DNA from: Ectocarpus siliculosus
Taxonomy: Eukaryota; Sar; Phaeophyceae; Ectocarpales; Ectocarpaceae
DNA length: 11,214 nucleotides
Direction of reading: 5' to 3'
Assembly: GCA_000310025.1 (NCBI GenBank)
Contig: FN649752.1
Span: forward strand, 2,731,189-2,742,402
Numbering within the stretch: the stretch's first letter is position 1; each line of letters begins with the position of its first letter. Under the pieces are notes generated by a model. It worked only from the letters and a program-made list of their open reading frames with translations, did not search any database and had not been told where the DNA came from. Positions 1-7,538 of the stretch are shown piece by piece. Both the position numbers and the translations under genes were made by a program.

Positions 1-253
1 TCATCATTTTCCCAAACACAACCCGGGGGCCTTCCAGGACAGGATTTTTTTTTACAGCCAAAACGCGAATTCAAAGCCGTTCCCCTTAAAAAAGGGGGGG
101 GTTCTTCTTCTCCTTCCCCTTTTTCTTCCCCCCCCCTGGACCCAAAAAAAAGACAGACCCCTTTCCCCGGGGGTCCCCCCAAAATTTTTCCCTTTTTTTT
201 TTTTTTTTTCCCCCTGGTTTTGGGACACAAGGGGGGGGGGGGGGGGGGGGGGG
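1..253. other. Degenerate homopolymer-rich tract, probable sequencing or assembly artefact
   Basis: Long single-base runs follow one another (T runs, C runs, a run of about 25 G at 229-253). This is the texture of a poor-quality read tail or a gap edge and not of genomic sequence. No MGD exon can be read here, although one would be expected. Any open frame in this stretch should be ignored. Confidence 0.75.
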
Positions 254-265
254 CAATCCAATCAC

Positions 266-454
266 CTGGCTGCGCTCTAGCTCCTCCGCCAGGGTCTTAA
301 TCACGGCAGTGGCGATGGCCCCCATGCCGCCCACCCCGTCGCCCCCGCCCATTACCATCGCCACCGGGGGTTCGGCCTCCAGACCCAGCTCCTCCCGCAG
401 CTCTAACGAAGGCCGGGGGTCTTTCCAGAAGGCCGGGCGGATGGGAAGCCCAAG
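266..454 (-). CDS. MGD: MGD exon 7: GLPIRP and glycine-rich GGGDGVGG segment
   Basis: The exon has 63 codons, phase 0. The acceptor is CCACCAG and the donor CAG|GTGATT. It encodes LGLPIRPAFWKDPRPSLELR, REELGLEAEPPVAMVMGGG and DGVGGMGAIATAVIKTLAEELERSQ. This corresponds to the linker and first strand of the C-terminal GT28 domain (plant GLPVRPSF and LLMGGGEGMGP). Further 3' exons should follow at lower coordinates but are lost in the low-quality tract and window edge. Confidence 0.92.
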
Positions 455-3400
455 CTGGTGGATTTGAGAGAGGGACGGGGGGGGGGGCGGGCGCACGACA
501 GGGAAAGAGAGATAATGGAGACACGAGGACAGACAGAATATCAGAGGTGTCATGTCAGCAAAAACACCGCGAGGGAAAAGTCTGCCCACAGACACGCACA
601 CAACGGATGGACTTCACTCCTTTTCTCGCGGGACCAACACTACTGTACATGCACACAACAGCCTCTGCCCCCAAAGGGAAGGCTTGAGATCACGAGCGCA
701 CGGCCCCAACGACAGCGGCACCATCATTATCATTGTGTGCCATCAAGGAGAAAACCTCAACAACGCCATGAACACCGCTGGTTCGATTATCCCCCCTCTC
801 CCTTCCCAATCTGGTTTGGCACAGCAAACGCAAGAGTGATGGCCGGCTTCTGGTTGTCATCTTCATCCTTAGCGAAACGTATCTTGGGTCGACGAAAACC
901 GAGCATATCACCCCGTCCCGGCATTGTAGGGTTGCAAGGCCAATCGTCTAACGACTACGGCATGCGCATTTTACGTGAGTACCGCCCCCCCTCCCCCCCC
1001 CTCCGGTGTTTGCTATCGACGATGGGTTTTCGTCGCTTGGTACCGACTTTGTAAAACAAGCCGACCGCTTCGTGAGCTCGACAACTAGTTTAATTGTTTT
1101 TTGTTTGCGGGAACCATAATGGTGGTCGAGTAGATCATGTTGTGCGGGGTCGAGAACCCTCACTCCGCGCAAAGGGGATGATCGAACCAAGTTGTGTTAA
1201 AATGCTCAAGCACCCTCGACAGTTACACAGTGCTGATAACTGTCTCTGGAAGTGAAAGCACCAGAAAATAAATTAAGCCATTCGCAGCTGTCATCCGTAC
1301 GCAAGCAAGTAAGCACAAGATGCCGAACAACTTTCGCAGAATGCAGCGCACCCTCCATGCGACTCGCCGAATACCTCTGGGCGCTTCGCGATTGGTGATG
1401 TGAGAGCCCGGTCCGGTGAGAACCCGGCGTGCTCCTCCCTGGCTTCGTAGGGCTGCGAGGTCAGCGGTCTAACGACTACGGCATCCACGCCCCCCCCCAC
1501 CCACCCATTCCACGAACCTGTGCCGCGCTGAGCCCCTCCCGGAAGGCAACGCGCATGACAGCGTCGGAGGCGATGAAGACCTTGTCGACCTGGTTGTTGA
1601 ACCACGTCGGGTGCGCTCCTCCGAGGTCCGTCACCACCGTCACGAAGGGCAGCTGCCGTCTACTCAGACACACACACCGACAGCAAAACACACGCACACG
1701 CACACGGGGCACGAGATTTTGGCGGTGTTTTGTTAGAGGCCTAGATATCGGGGTGTACAATCGGAGGGGGTACAGGATTGGATTGGATTGGATTGGATTG
1801 GATTGGATTGGATTGGATTGGATTACTCCATGGTTGGCATGGCATGGGGCGGGGATGTTTACGACCGGGAGGTGCCTTCCACTCATGCACAAGCGGGCGG
1901 AACGAGGTGTGGCGGTGTTTATTCAGCGTGCGCTCTCTCTCTTGTGCCGGGCGATTTCGTCAGCGCCACGTGTGGCCCAGCGGCACCTTTCACCCGTCCG
2001 ACTACCCCAGCGAAACGAAGCCGTCGCACAAAATCAACAAAAAAAGAAAAAGCGTCAAATCAGGCAAAACTCACCTTGTCCGTGGGCCAACGGCGTCCGA
2101 CAAACAAGAAAAGCAAAAAAAAAATACAAAGAAGTCAAGATTCACCTTCTCCATCAACCGATGGAACGCCCACCGACAAAAAAACTTACGTTCTCTGTGG
2201 ACCCATGGCGTTCAAGACCTTGAGGGGCAGGTCCTGGCACAGCGGGTGCACGGACACGACGAAGTCCGGAGAGTACCGCTGCATGGCCTCCTTGAACCGC
2301 CCGAAGTTCTGGAAGGAGAGCATCTTACCGTTGAGGTATCGCGTCGGCGGGAAGCGGGCGTACTCGTACATCGCTCGCCACACCAACGGGTTCTTCGCTG
2401 CGTACTTTTTTGTTAATTTGGGGATTAGAAGCGGGGAAGGTTCCGTGGGGGGTGCGGGGTGAGGTTTGGGTGGGGTGGGATCGAATTTTTGCTTGGACTG
2501 GAACCGAGTCGTTGGATACGGTTCAGCATTATGGTTCACAGCAAGAAAGTGTGTGCTAACAAAAAACGGATGGCGGGCATTGAGGGGGGCGCCACTGGCC
2601 TTGCTTTGCCTCGCCCTTGGTTGAACAACGCGAGGCACGTAGCGGGAGTTCATGGCGACATTTCGGCTTGTTCCGGCGGGGAAGGAAAGGAAAGGAAAGG
2701 AAGGAGGGCGAGAAAACTTATACCGCACCATGTCACAGAAACAAGCAGAAAAACGAAGAACGGCCAAATGTCCGAGCATGATAGGCAGAGTGAGTTGACT
2801 TGGCCCATTGCTCCTTGACTTGACCCCAGGGTGCAGGACGAAAACAGCGCTGATTTTCTTCATTCTCTCGAGAGAGGAACCGGACGAGCTTCCTGTTGCA
2901 GCACGTAAAATTTCTCACGCAGGAAACCCAGAACCCGCCACCAACATCGGCACCACACGCGACAAAAACAACAACAACGCGACAGCAGCAGCAACACCAC
3001 CAAGAACAGCAGCGGCACCACACGCGACAAAAACAAACCCGCCACCATCATCGGCACCACACGCGACAAAAAACAACAACGACAGCAGCAAAGAACAGCA
3101 GCGGCAACAACAACAGCAGCAAACGATCACCACATCAGCCAACCAGCCAGCCAGCCAGCCCCCCCCCTACCTGATATGCGGGAACGCTTGCGCTGTACGG
3201 CCAGCGGCTGTGCTCGGTGAAAATGTCCACCATCGTCACGGCGATGCGCCCGGGATACATCTCCTCCAGGGCTGCCTCGAGGGCCTGGGCCGACGCGCGG
3301 TGCCCCCCGCCGGTGTCCGACATGAGAATGAGCATGTTCACCTTGGCGTCCTCTCCCCGCGACAGTCTTCGTCTCTGCACCTTCTCCGCCTTTGATAAAA

Positions 3401-6400
3401 AGGCAAACCCCCGCAGCGCAGCATGTTTTCCCGACAGCAACAGCCCGGGGTATGGGAGGCGTGTGGTATAGTTATTAGCATCGAGAGCGTTAACCGGCTG
3501 ATCAATGAGAAGAGGCCAGTCTCAGTGAGTGCGGTAAATAACACAAACGCTTCCAGAGGCTACCATGATCTGGGACCCCGTGAGGGTGTGTGCGTGCAGG
3601 GGGGGGCGTACTCGCGTTGTGCACGCCTTCGTTGTTAGACCATTGTGTTGGTGTGGGGGACATTGTCACTAGCTTGTGTTGCCAAACGTTGTGTTGTGAT
3701 CATCATTCAGGTGGAACGGAGCAAGAAAGCAATCTTCGGTGGTTCTCACGTCCTCCCATGTAGGGACACGTCCAGCATATCGGGTCTTTCACGTTGCGCA
3801 TCGGCATGCGTTTTGTGGGTGCGGGCACGAACCCAGATCGCCCCCCCTGCCGATCCCGCCGACACTGCTGTCGCTATCGTTGCTCCACTCCGCACCAACA
3901 CGCCAATATCCACCGCAAGGGCTGACGGTATCTCCGAACGCCTCCTTCCAGACACGACACACTTGATACATACTCTGCCGTCGACCGAACGACCCACCCT
4001 CTTGTTGCTAGCGCTGACTTGACTTGGTGGACGACGAACGCGTCGCCTCGTCCGTGAGAAGCAACCAACGGAGACAGACCCCCATCAACACACATAACCA
4101 CGCTCGAACCCAAAGCCCAGCCCGGCCGAGGCTGGAATCACCGACCCCTCCTCCAGTTTCCAATGCTTGCTATTCCGTCCCATATTTATTCCAGGGGTTT
4201 GCGCGGTAATTTACCGTCTACAATCGGCCAAGTCTATTGATTCGCTTGTTGGCATCGAAACCGACATGTTTTAGGCGCCAGCCTACCTGCACCTTTCGGT
4301 GTTCTAGCATGCTTGCCGCACCAGCCGTGGTCTCACAGGACGAATTCTCGACCCGCACGCGTAGCTATGCACGCTAAAGACAACGTGTTTTTTTTCTCAC
4401 AAGACATCCTGGGTCCGAGCCTCACTTCATCTCATTGAACTCACCGACCATCTGTTGATGTCGTCCGTGTACTCCTCCACGGTAACGCCGTGAGGGCACT
4501 TCTCGCCCCCCAACTAAAAAGTAAAGCCAGGCAGGGGCAGCAAAGGAGACAACGAAAAACAAAAACAAAAAACAGCACGGGCGGGCGGTTGGGGGGGAGG
4601 GGGGTGGTTGGAATTTTGAGCCAATGCGATACACCTACCTAACAAACGAAGCACTGATAATAAAGGAAAAACAAGTTGATTGCTCTCGCGCACTCTCCCA
4701 GCCCTCTCCGAAGGAAAAAAGAGGAGCATAATGAAACAAGAAACACTGCAAAGTCTTGCGGCGTGACAACAGCGAAGGGCGTTCATCAAACCCACACACG
4801 CGAAAGGGCCTGTTCCTAAGTCTGACTTGGTTCAAGTGTTAGCCGACAAAGGAGGATCCGGCTTCATTCTTGGCAGAGCAAGCTTGTCCCGCGGACATGC
4901 ACCCACGCAGTTGGCAACCTCTATAGATGGGACGAGCGGATACGCGTACAGATACAAAGGACGTGCGCTAACCGTACCGAACTCTCCAAAAGCCTACAGC
5001 GCACGGGCGGTAACGGCGTGAGGGTGCAAGTTAAAGTTCGTGCTACAGCAGTACTACAACCCAGCACAACATGCACAAACACTCTGAACGATCACGACAG
5101 CAGCAGCAGCAGCAGGAAGTGCTGCCGCTTCTGCCGTGCAACGCGCGGTTGCTGAAACCTTCGCCCCCCGCTGGCACCGGGCGCAGAAAAATCGAAAATC
5201 GAAAATCGCACAACAGCACTTCCGTGCACCGTCGTCGGCGTCGTCGTCACCCCAAGATCCATCCCGTTCGTGAACCAATCATGTTTTCTTTTCCCAGAAG
5301 CAACGAACACCGTACTCATCGCTCCAGTAGTCTCCGAAGAAAAAATTGATTATGCAAACATATGGGATAAAGTATTGAATCCGTGCTTTGGGGTTGGGGT
5401 TAAGGGTTAAGGATATAGGGTCTGCGCGCCCCCCTCCCTATTCTTTTTCTAGATTCTCTTAAAATACTGGGTAGGCGGTCCCATCGCACGAGGTAATGTA
5501 TGTACACCGGAAGAGCACCGCGGTGCTGGACTCATCGCTCACCCCCGCTCCGGTGACGTCGCACGCCCCGGTCTGGTGCTTGAGGCGGCGCATCTCCCTT
5601 CTTCTCCGGAAGCTCTTCACGCCTCGGTTGACCTTGCCCCAGTAGCGCCGGGCCTTGCCCCCTCGCCGCTGGAACGTTGACGTCGCGTCCGGAATCTCCG
5701 CATCCTCCACCACCTGAAAGAACACGCGACACGTGTTGAGTTGCAACAAAGAGAGGAAACCAAAGTAAAACTTGGAATATAAAATACAAAGCAAAACCAA
5801 TTGCTGCCAAAAACGAAATCCTTTTTAGGCGATTTTTTTCGGTTTGTTTCCAAGTTTCCAAGGTAAGACTGACGTCTTTTCATTGGCCAGCCAACCATTA
5901 GCCAGCCTGTCAGCAGCAGTCAATGCACGCTGCGGTGCTGCGGAGGGGGGAGCCCACGAGTGAGAACATCGTCCAGGTTGGCCTATTACGCTTAAGCCGG
6001 GGGTACATTCATTTGCCCGCTGGCACAATAATTGCGGTGTAACACTTAATACTGTCAGCACGGTCGGCGCGAAATAAGAAACACACACATACACGGAGGA
6101 CGAAACAACGATATACTGATTGCTCCTATTACTCCCCCAGAAGTGTTTCCAGTGGATGTTTCTAGATGGCCTACTGCTGTGCCCTAAAAACGTGGAGGCG
6201 TTGCACGTAGCTTTGCGCAGCGTAAGATACCTGGGTTCGGTAATGAGTCAAGTGACCTTGGGGTTGTTTCTTTATCTGGCGTTGTTTAGGATTGCACGAG
6301 CGATAAGGGGGGGAACAGCACTCTCACGTCTCTCTCTAAGGCCTCAAAGACTCTCTGATAGAAATAACGTTTGAAATTGAAATGGGGTTTCATGTGGAAA

Positions 6401-7538
6401 CAACAGGGTTTGAGCGACTTCAGGACCAAGGCGCGCGTTGGTGCAACTGTATTGGAAGAGATGGCGGTGTGTTTTGGTCACCTAAATTGTATTATCACGT
6501 AGGGGTACCTGAAGACAGCCGTGGCGGTTGTCGCGTTGGTAGTGTGCTGCTGTTATTGTCGTTGCTGCTGCTGCTTGCATATGTAGCACACGCTTGTCTG
6601 ATTGCTGATCAATGTTTGTTGCCTACAATCACACCCCCGAGCAGTGTGCATCCATGGGTACTGGACCTTGGAAGTCTGTGTATGCATACATGCGCAGTTA
6701 CCTTGGAAGTCTGTGTATGCATACATGCGCAGTTCCTTCCAGCATGTGTTCGGCCGGAACAAGGACGAGGTTTTCGCCTACTAGAACAGGCACTACAGCA
6801 AAAGTATGTAGCTGGAGAATAGCGCACTGCACCCTCTTGTGAAACAGAGCCTCGGGAGGGTCCGATTGTTAGAAAACACTACTCGAGTATTAATATGCAC
6901 ACAACAGCAGACAGACACTCATTCATCACATCGGGGTCGGGCTGACGAGACGTGAACGCGTGTCCGTTACGACGACGTTTGTGCAGCAGAGACAACGAAC
7001 TCTCTCGTGCAGCAGTTTAACAGGCTTGTCTTCTATCGCTCTGTGCGTGTCCCAGGGACGGGGAGGTTATTCCGAGCTTCCACAGACACGACAAAGCACA
7101 CTGCAAGTACGTTTGTGTGGCGCGATCAACGGCCGTGTCCGGGAGAGCTAAATAGCTGTCCGGGGGCACTTGCTCGAAAGTCGGCGCGGCGGGCCCAAAG
7201 ACACACACGCACCTTGAGAGAAAATTGGAAATTGAGAGACAAACAAACGAACGCCAATTCATGAACATTCGTTCATAAGGGACGTTCAAATCTCGACTAC
7301 CACCACACGCCATGTTCTTGTGTAGCAGAGAAGTAGCAAACGCATCCCATCTCCGCTGGTTGCGCGGTAGACTTATTTGGTTGCAGTGTCGCTCCTACTG
7401 CTGTAGTCCCCCCTTCCTACTGCCTACGACCCTCACCTGGTCCTCGACGCGCCAGCTCCCGAAGAGCGCGCCGCTTCCCAAAACCGCAAGGTGCACCAGG
7501 GTCGTCGTCATTACCAGGACCATCTTCCCTAGCAGCAT
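266..7538 (-). CDS. MGD: MGDG synthase (GT28 family), 7-exon gene model, 3' end missing
   Basis: Monogalactosyldiacylglycerol synthase transfers galactose from UDP-galactose to diacylglycerol, making the main plastid membrane galactolipid; it acts at the plastid envelope. Seven exons (7538-7437, 5713-5543, 4513-4445, 3389-3171, 2404-2190, 1662-1518, 454-266) join in one open frame of about 370 codons. Exon phases are compatible: all junctions are phase 0 except exon 5/6, which is phase 2. In model numbering, the N-terminal nucleotide-fold motif SDTGGGH is near residues 138-144, SVHPL follows in exon 5, TDLGGAHPTWF in exon 6, and GLPIRP and GGGDGVGG in exon 7. Plant MGD1 is about 530 residues. 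The missing part should be the C-terminal half of GT28 (CGRN, KAGPGT and GQE-type motifs), which lies beyond the degenerate sequence at 1-253. The catalytic identity is nearly certain; membership of exons 1-3 is inferred. Confidence 0.88.
921..1000 (+). repeat. Dispersed repeat R2, copy 1
   Basis: This copy shares GTAGGGYTGCRAGG and the exact 18-mer GTCTAACGACTACGGCAT with copy 2, about 520 bp away. It ends in GAGTACC followed by a C-rich tract. The minus-strand copy near 3.6 kb has the same order: GTCTAAC, GGC, GAGTAC, poly-C. The start (AAGGCCAATCGTCTAACGAC) faintly resembles the D-arm of Leu/Ser tRNAs, but no B box was found. Confidence 0.65.
1441..1510 (+). repeat. Dispersed repeat R2, copy 2, next to MGD exon 6 donor
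   Basis: It reads GGCTTCGTAGGGCTGCGAGG and then the exact GTCTAACGACTACGGCAT block, ending in a C-rich tract. Its right end comes within about 10 bases of the exon 6 donor at 1517, so the insertion abuts the splice site. Confidence 0.65.
1518..1662 (-). CDS. MGD: MGD exon 6: VVTDLGGAHPTWF segment
   Basis: The exon is 145 nt: one base completing a split Thr codon plus 48 codons. It encodes RRQLPFVTVVTDLGGAHPTW, FNNQVDKVFIASDAVMRVAF and REGLSAAQ, equivalent to plant VITDLSTCHPTWFHK and the following helix. The acceptor is either CTGAG|T or GAGTAG|A, three bases apart and both in frame. The donor is CAG|GTTCGT, weaker than the others. The next residues expected in MGD proteins (four between Gln and GLP in plants) are not all present at the junction; see findings. 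Confidence 0.92.
1663..2189 (-). other. MGD intron 5
   Basis: A 527-bp intron with a GTAAGT donor. It holds the (GGATT)10 microsatellite and an A-rich stretch around 2036-2130. No gene was seen; open frames crossing it owe their length to the pentanucleotide array and read-through of antisense exons. Confidence 0.8.
1775..1824 (+). repeat. (GGATT)10 pentanucleotide microsatellite
   Basis: Ten uninterrupted GGATT units (AATCC on the transcript strand of the MGD gene). Because the unit is five bases, it stays open in several frames and creates spurious repetitive peptides. Confidence 0.97.
2190..2404 (-). CDS. MGD: MGD exon 5: MGDG synthase domain with SVHPL motif
   Basis: The exon has 215 nt (71 codons plus two bases). 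It starts YAAKNPLVWRAMYEYARF directly after AYQ of exon 4, which aligns without a gap to the plant SYNFLVKHGTLW region as I know it. It continues SFQNFGRFKEAM and RYSPDFVVSVHPLCQDLPLKVL. The donor GTAAGT is perfect, phase 2. The acceptor AACAAAAAAG is A-rich with no pyrimidine tract, which is unusual, but the homology leaves little freedom. Confidence 0.92.
2405..3170 (-). other. MGD intron 4
   Basis: A 766-bp intron (GTAGGG donor, AAAAAAG acceptor). Its donor-proximal half is the CAA/CAG-rich tandem block. A short (GGAAA)n-like run lies near 2682-2702. No gene was seen. Confidence 0.8.
2935..3125 (+). repeat. CAA/CAG-rich imperfect tandem repeat
   Basis: The block CGGCACCACACGCGACAAAA occurs three times, at about 2948, 3013 and 3052, separated by CAA, CAG and CCA triplet runs. 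The flank CCCGCCACCAWCATCGGCAC is repeated at about 2936 and 3039, suggesting a unit of about 104 bp duplicated once with internal repetition. It lies inside an intron, so the Gln/Thr-rich translations are not expected to be proteins. Confidence 0.85.
3171..3389 (-). CDS. MGD: MGD exon 4: N-terminal catalytic fold with DTGGGH motif
   Basis: The exon has 73 codons and ends CAG|GTAGGG, phase 0. After a basic lead (RRRLSRGEDAKVN) comes MLILMSDTGGGHRASAQAL, the hallmark start of MGD/GT28 enzymes, then MVDIFTEHSRWPYSASVPAYQ, matching the plant segment that precedes the acceptor-binding region. The acceptor is uncertain: TATCAAAG|GCG (start 3389, chosen because a T-rich tract precedes it) or GTGCAG|AGA (start 3374). 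Both keep the same frame, differing by five residues outside the conserved part. Confidence 0.9.
3478..3547 (-). repeat. Dispersed repeat R1, copy A
   Basis: On the minus strand it reads TTTGTGTT, CCGCACTCACTGAGACTGG, CTTCTCATTGATCAGCCGG, TTAACG and TCGATGC in order, matching copy C (9568-9634). Similarity to copy C extends further to a shared GGGTCCCAGATCRTGG block (about 3565-3585 here, 9538-9555 there), making this the longest aligned pair. Confidence 0.8.
3601..3650 (-). repeat. Dispersed repeat R2, divergent copy 3
   Basis: On the minus strand it reads CAATGGTCTAACAACGAAGG, then CGTGC, GCGAGTACG and a C run. This is the same order as in copies 1 and 2. It lies immediately upstream of R1 copy A in the same orientation, suggesting R2 and R1 are two ends of one longer element. 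Confidence 0.5.
4445..4513 (-). CDS. MGD: MGD exon 3: small 23-codon exon (predicted)
   Basis: A 69-nt exon is flanked by a pyrimidine-rich acceptor CTTTACTTTTTAG and a textbook donor TCG|GTGAGT. Read in phase 0 it gives LGGEKCPHGVTVEEYTDD followed by INRWS, a sequence with clear protein-like composition and no stop. It is in phase with exon 2 upstream and exon 4 downstream. It is too short to stand out as an open reading frame by length alone. Its role is unknown; it would lie just before the conserved MGD domain. Confidence 0.6.
4514..5542 (-). other. MGD intron 2
   Basis: A 1029-bp intron (GTGAGC donor, TTTTTAG acceptor). It includes a (CAG)6 run at 5098-5115, three AAAATCG units near 5188-5208 and the telomere-like tract at 5390-5412. 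No convincing coding exon was seen on either strand. Confidence 0.7.
5390..5412 (+). repeat. Telomere-like G-rich tract
   Basis: GGGGTTGGGGTTAAGGGTTA followed by AGG resembles degenerate TTAGGG or TTTAGGG-type repeats. Only about four irregular units are present. It may be chance or a small interstitial telomeric remnant. Confidence 0.45.
5543..5713 (-). CDS. MGD: MGD exon 2: Arg/Lys-rich N-terminal region (predicted)
   Basis: This exon has 57 codons, phase 0 at both ends. The acceptor is a classic TTCTTTCAG and the donor is GGG|GTGAGC. The peptide starts VVEDAEIPDATSTFQ and then becomes strongly basic (RRGGKARRYWGK, then SFRRRREMRRLKH). Basic composition after a signal sequence would suit a plastid transit region. 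If the donor were ignored, the frame would run on to a stop at 5459, so a terminal exon of another minus-strand gene is the alternative. I do not recognise the sequence as a known domain. Confidence 0.55.
5866..5930 (+). repeat. Dispersed repeat R1, copy B
   Basis: It shares AGACTGACGTCTTTTCATTG with copy C exactly, followed by GCCAGCCAACC and a weaker match GTCAATGC near 5929. It lies in MGD intron 1, about 150 bp upstream of exon 2 in the transcript sense. Confidence 0.75.
6665..6734 (+). repeat. Perfect 35-bp tandem duplication
   Basis: Two identical adjacent 35-bp units beginning ACCTTGGAAGTC and ending GCGCAGTT. Each contains the perfect 12-nt palindrome TGTATGCATACA. Zero mismatches between units imply a recent duplication or an assembly error. 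Confidence 0.95.
7437..7538 (-). CDS. MGD: MGD exon 1: start codon and ER-type signal sequence (predicted)
   Basis: The exon encodes 34 codons. It begins MLLGK, continues with a hydrophobic core (MVLVMTTTLVHLAVLG), reaches a small-residue cleavage-like region SGALFG and ends WRVEDQ at a strong donor CAG|GTGAGG, phase 0. The frame stays open upstream to a TGA near 7694, but that part is Gln-rich and has no ATG, so ATG 7538 is the first start; a second ATG lies at 7523. Known biology: heterokont plastid proteins use a bipartite signal plus transit peptide, often with an ASAFAP-like motif with Phe. The SGALF context here is only reminiscent of that. Assignment to the MGD gene rests on strand, order and phase, because this part of MGD is not conserved between groups. 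It could instead be exon 1 of a different gene. Confidence 0.55.

Larger units (their letters stand above)
455..1517 (-). other. MGD intron 6
   Basis: About 1.06 kb between exons 7 and 6, with GT..AG borders (GTTCGT..CACCAG). It contains two direct copies of the GTCTAACGACTACGG repeat and C-rich runs. The longer open frames on either strand have no recognisable family features and biased low-complexity composition, so I do not call them genes. Confidence 0.8.
3390..4444 (-). other. MGD intron 3
   Basis: About 1.06 kb, donor GTGAGT. The part nearest exon 4 is occupied by a minus-strand copy of the dispersed element (about 3478-3650). From 3650 to 4440 I see no further exon with both splice sites and no recognisable protein. 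Confidence 0.75.
5714..7436 (-). other. MGD intron 1
   Basis: A 1723-bp region between the predicted signal exon and exon 2 (GTGAGG donor, TTTCAG acceptor). It holds R1 copy B and the 35-bp tandem duplication. An antisense open frame of 146 codons (6382-6822, plus) has a leucine-rich hydrophobic patch but no recognisable family, and crosses the tandem duplication. Additional exons cannot be excluded. Confidence 0.55.

Noticed and set aside
1429-2223. 264-codon plus-strand open frame
   Set aside because: It runs antisense through MGD exons 5 and 6 and across the (GGATT)10 array; no family features, composition changes abruptly along it.
2808-3395. Thr/Gln/Asn-rich open frames on both strands
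   Set aside because: Explained by the intronic CAA/CAG tandem repeat and by antisense reading of MGD exon 4.
4090-4150. GGGTTCGAGC (minus strand) as a tRNA B box
   Set aside because: No matching acceptor stem, anticodon arm or A box at the right distance.
5459-5542. Continuation of MGD exon 2 frame to the stop at 5459 as a terminal exon
   Set aside because: A consensus GTGAGC donor at 5542 and phase agreement with exon 3 favour an internal exon, though this is not excluded.
6382-6822. 146-codon plus-strand open frame with a Leu-rich segment
   Set aside because: It lies in MGD intron 1, crosses a 35-bp tandem duplication that shifts its frame between units, and shows no recognisable domain or splice context.
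7017-7313. Minus-strand frame with PTFEQVPPDSYLALPDTAVD, considered as an extra MGD exon
   Set aside because: No donor in phase with exon 2 was found and the acceptor is poor; left out of the model.
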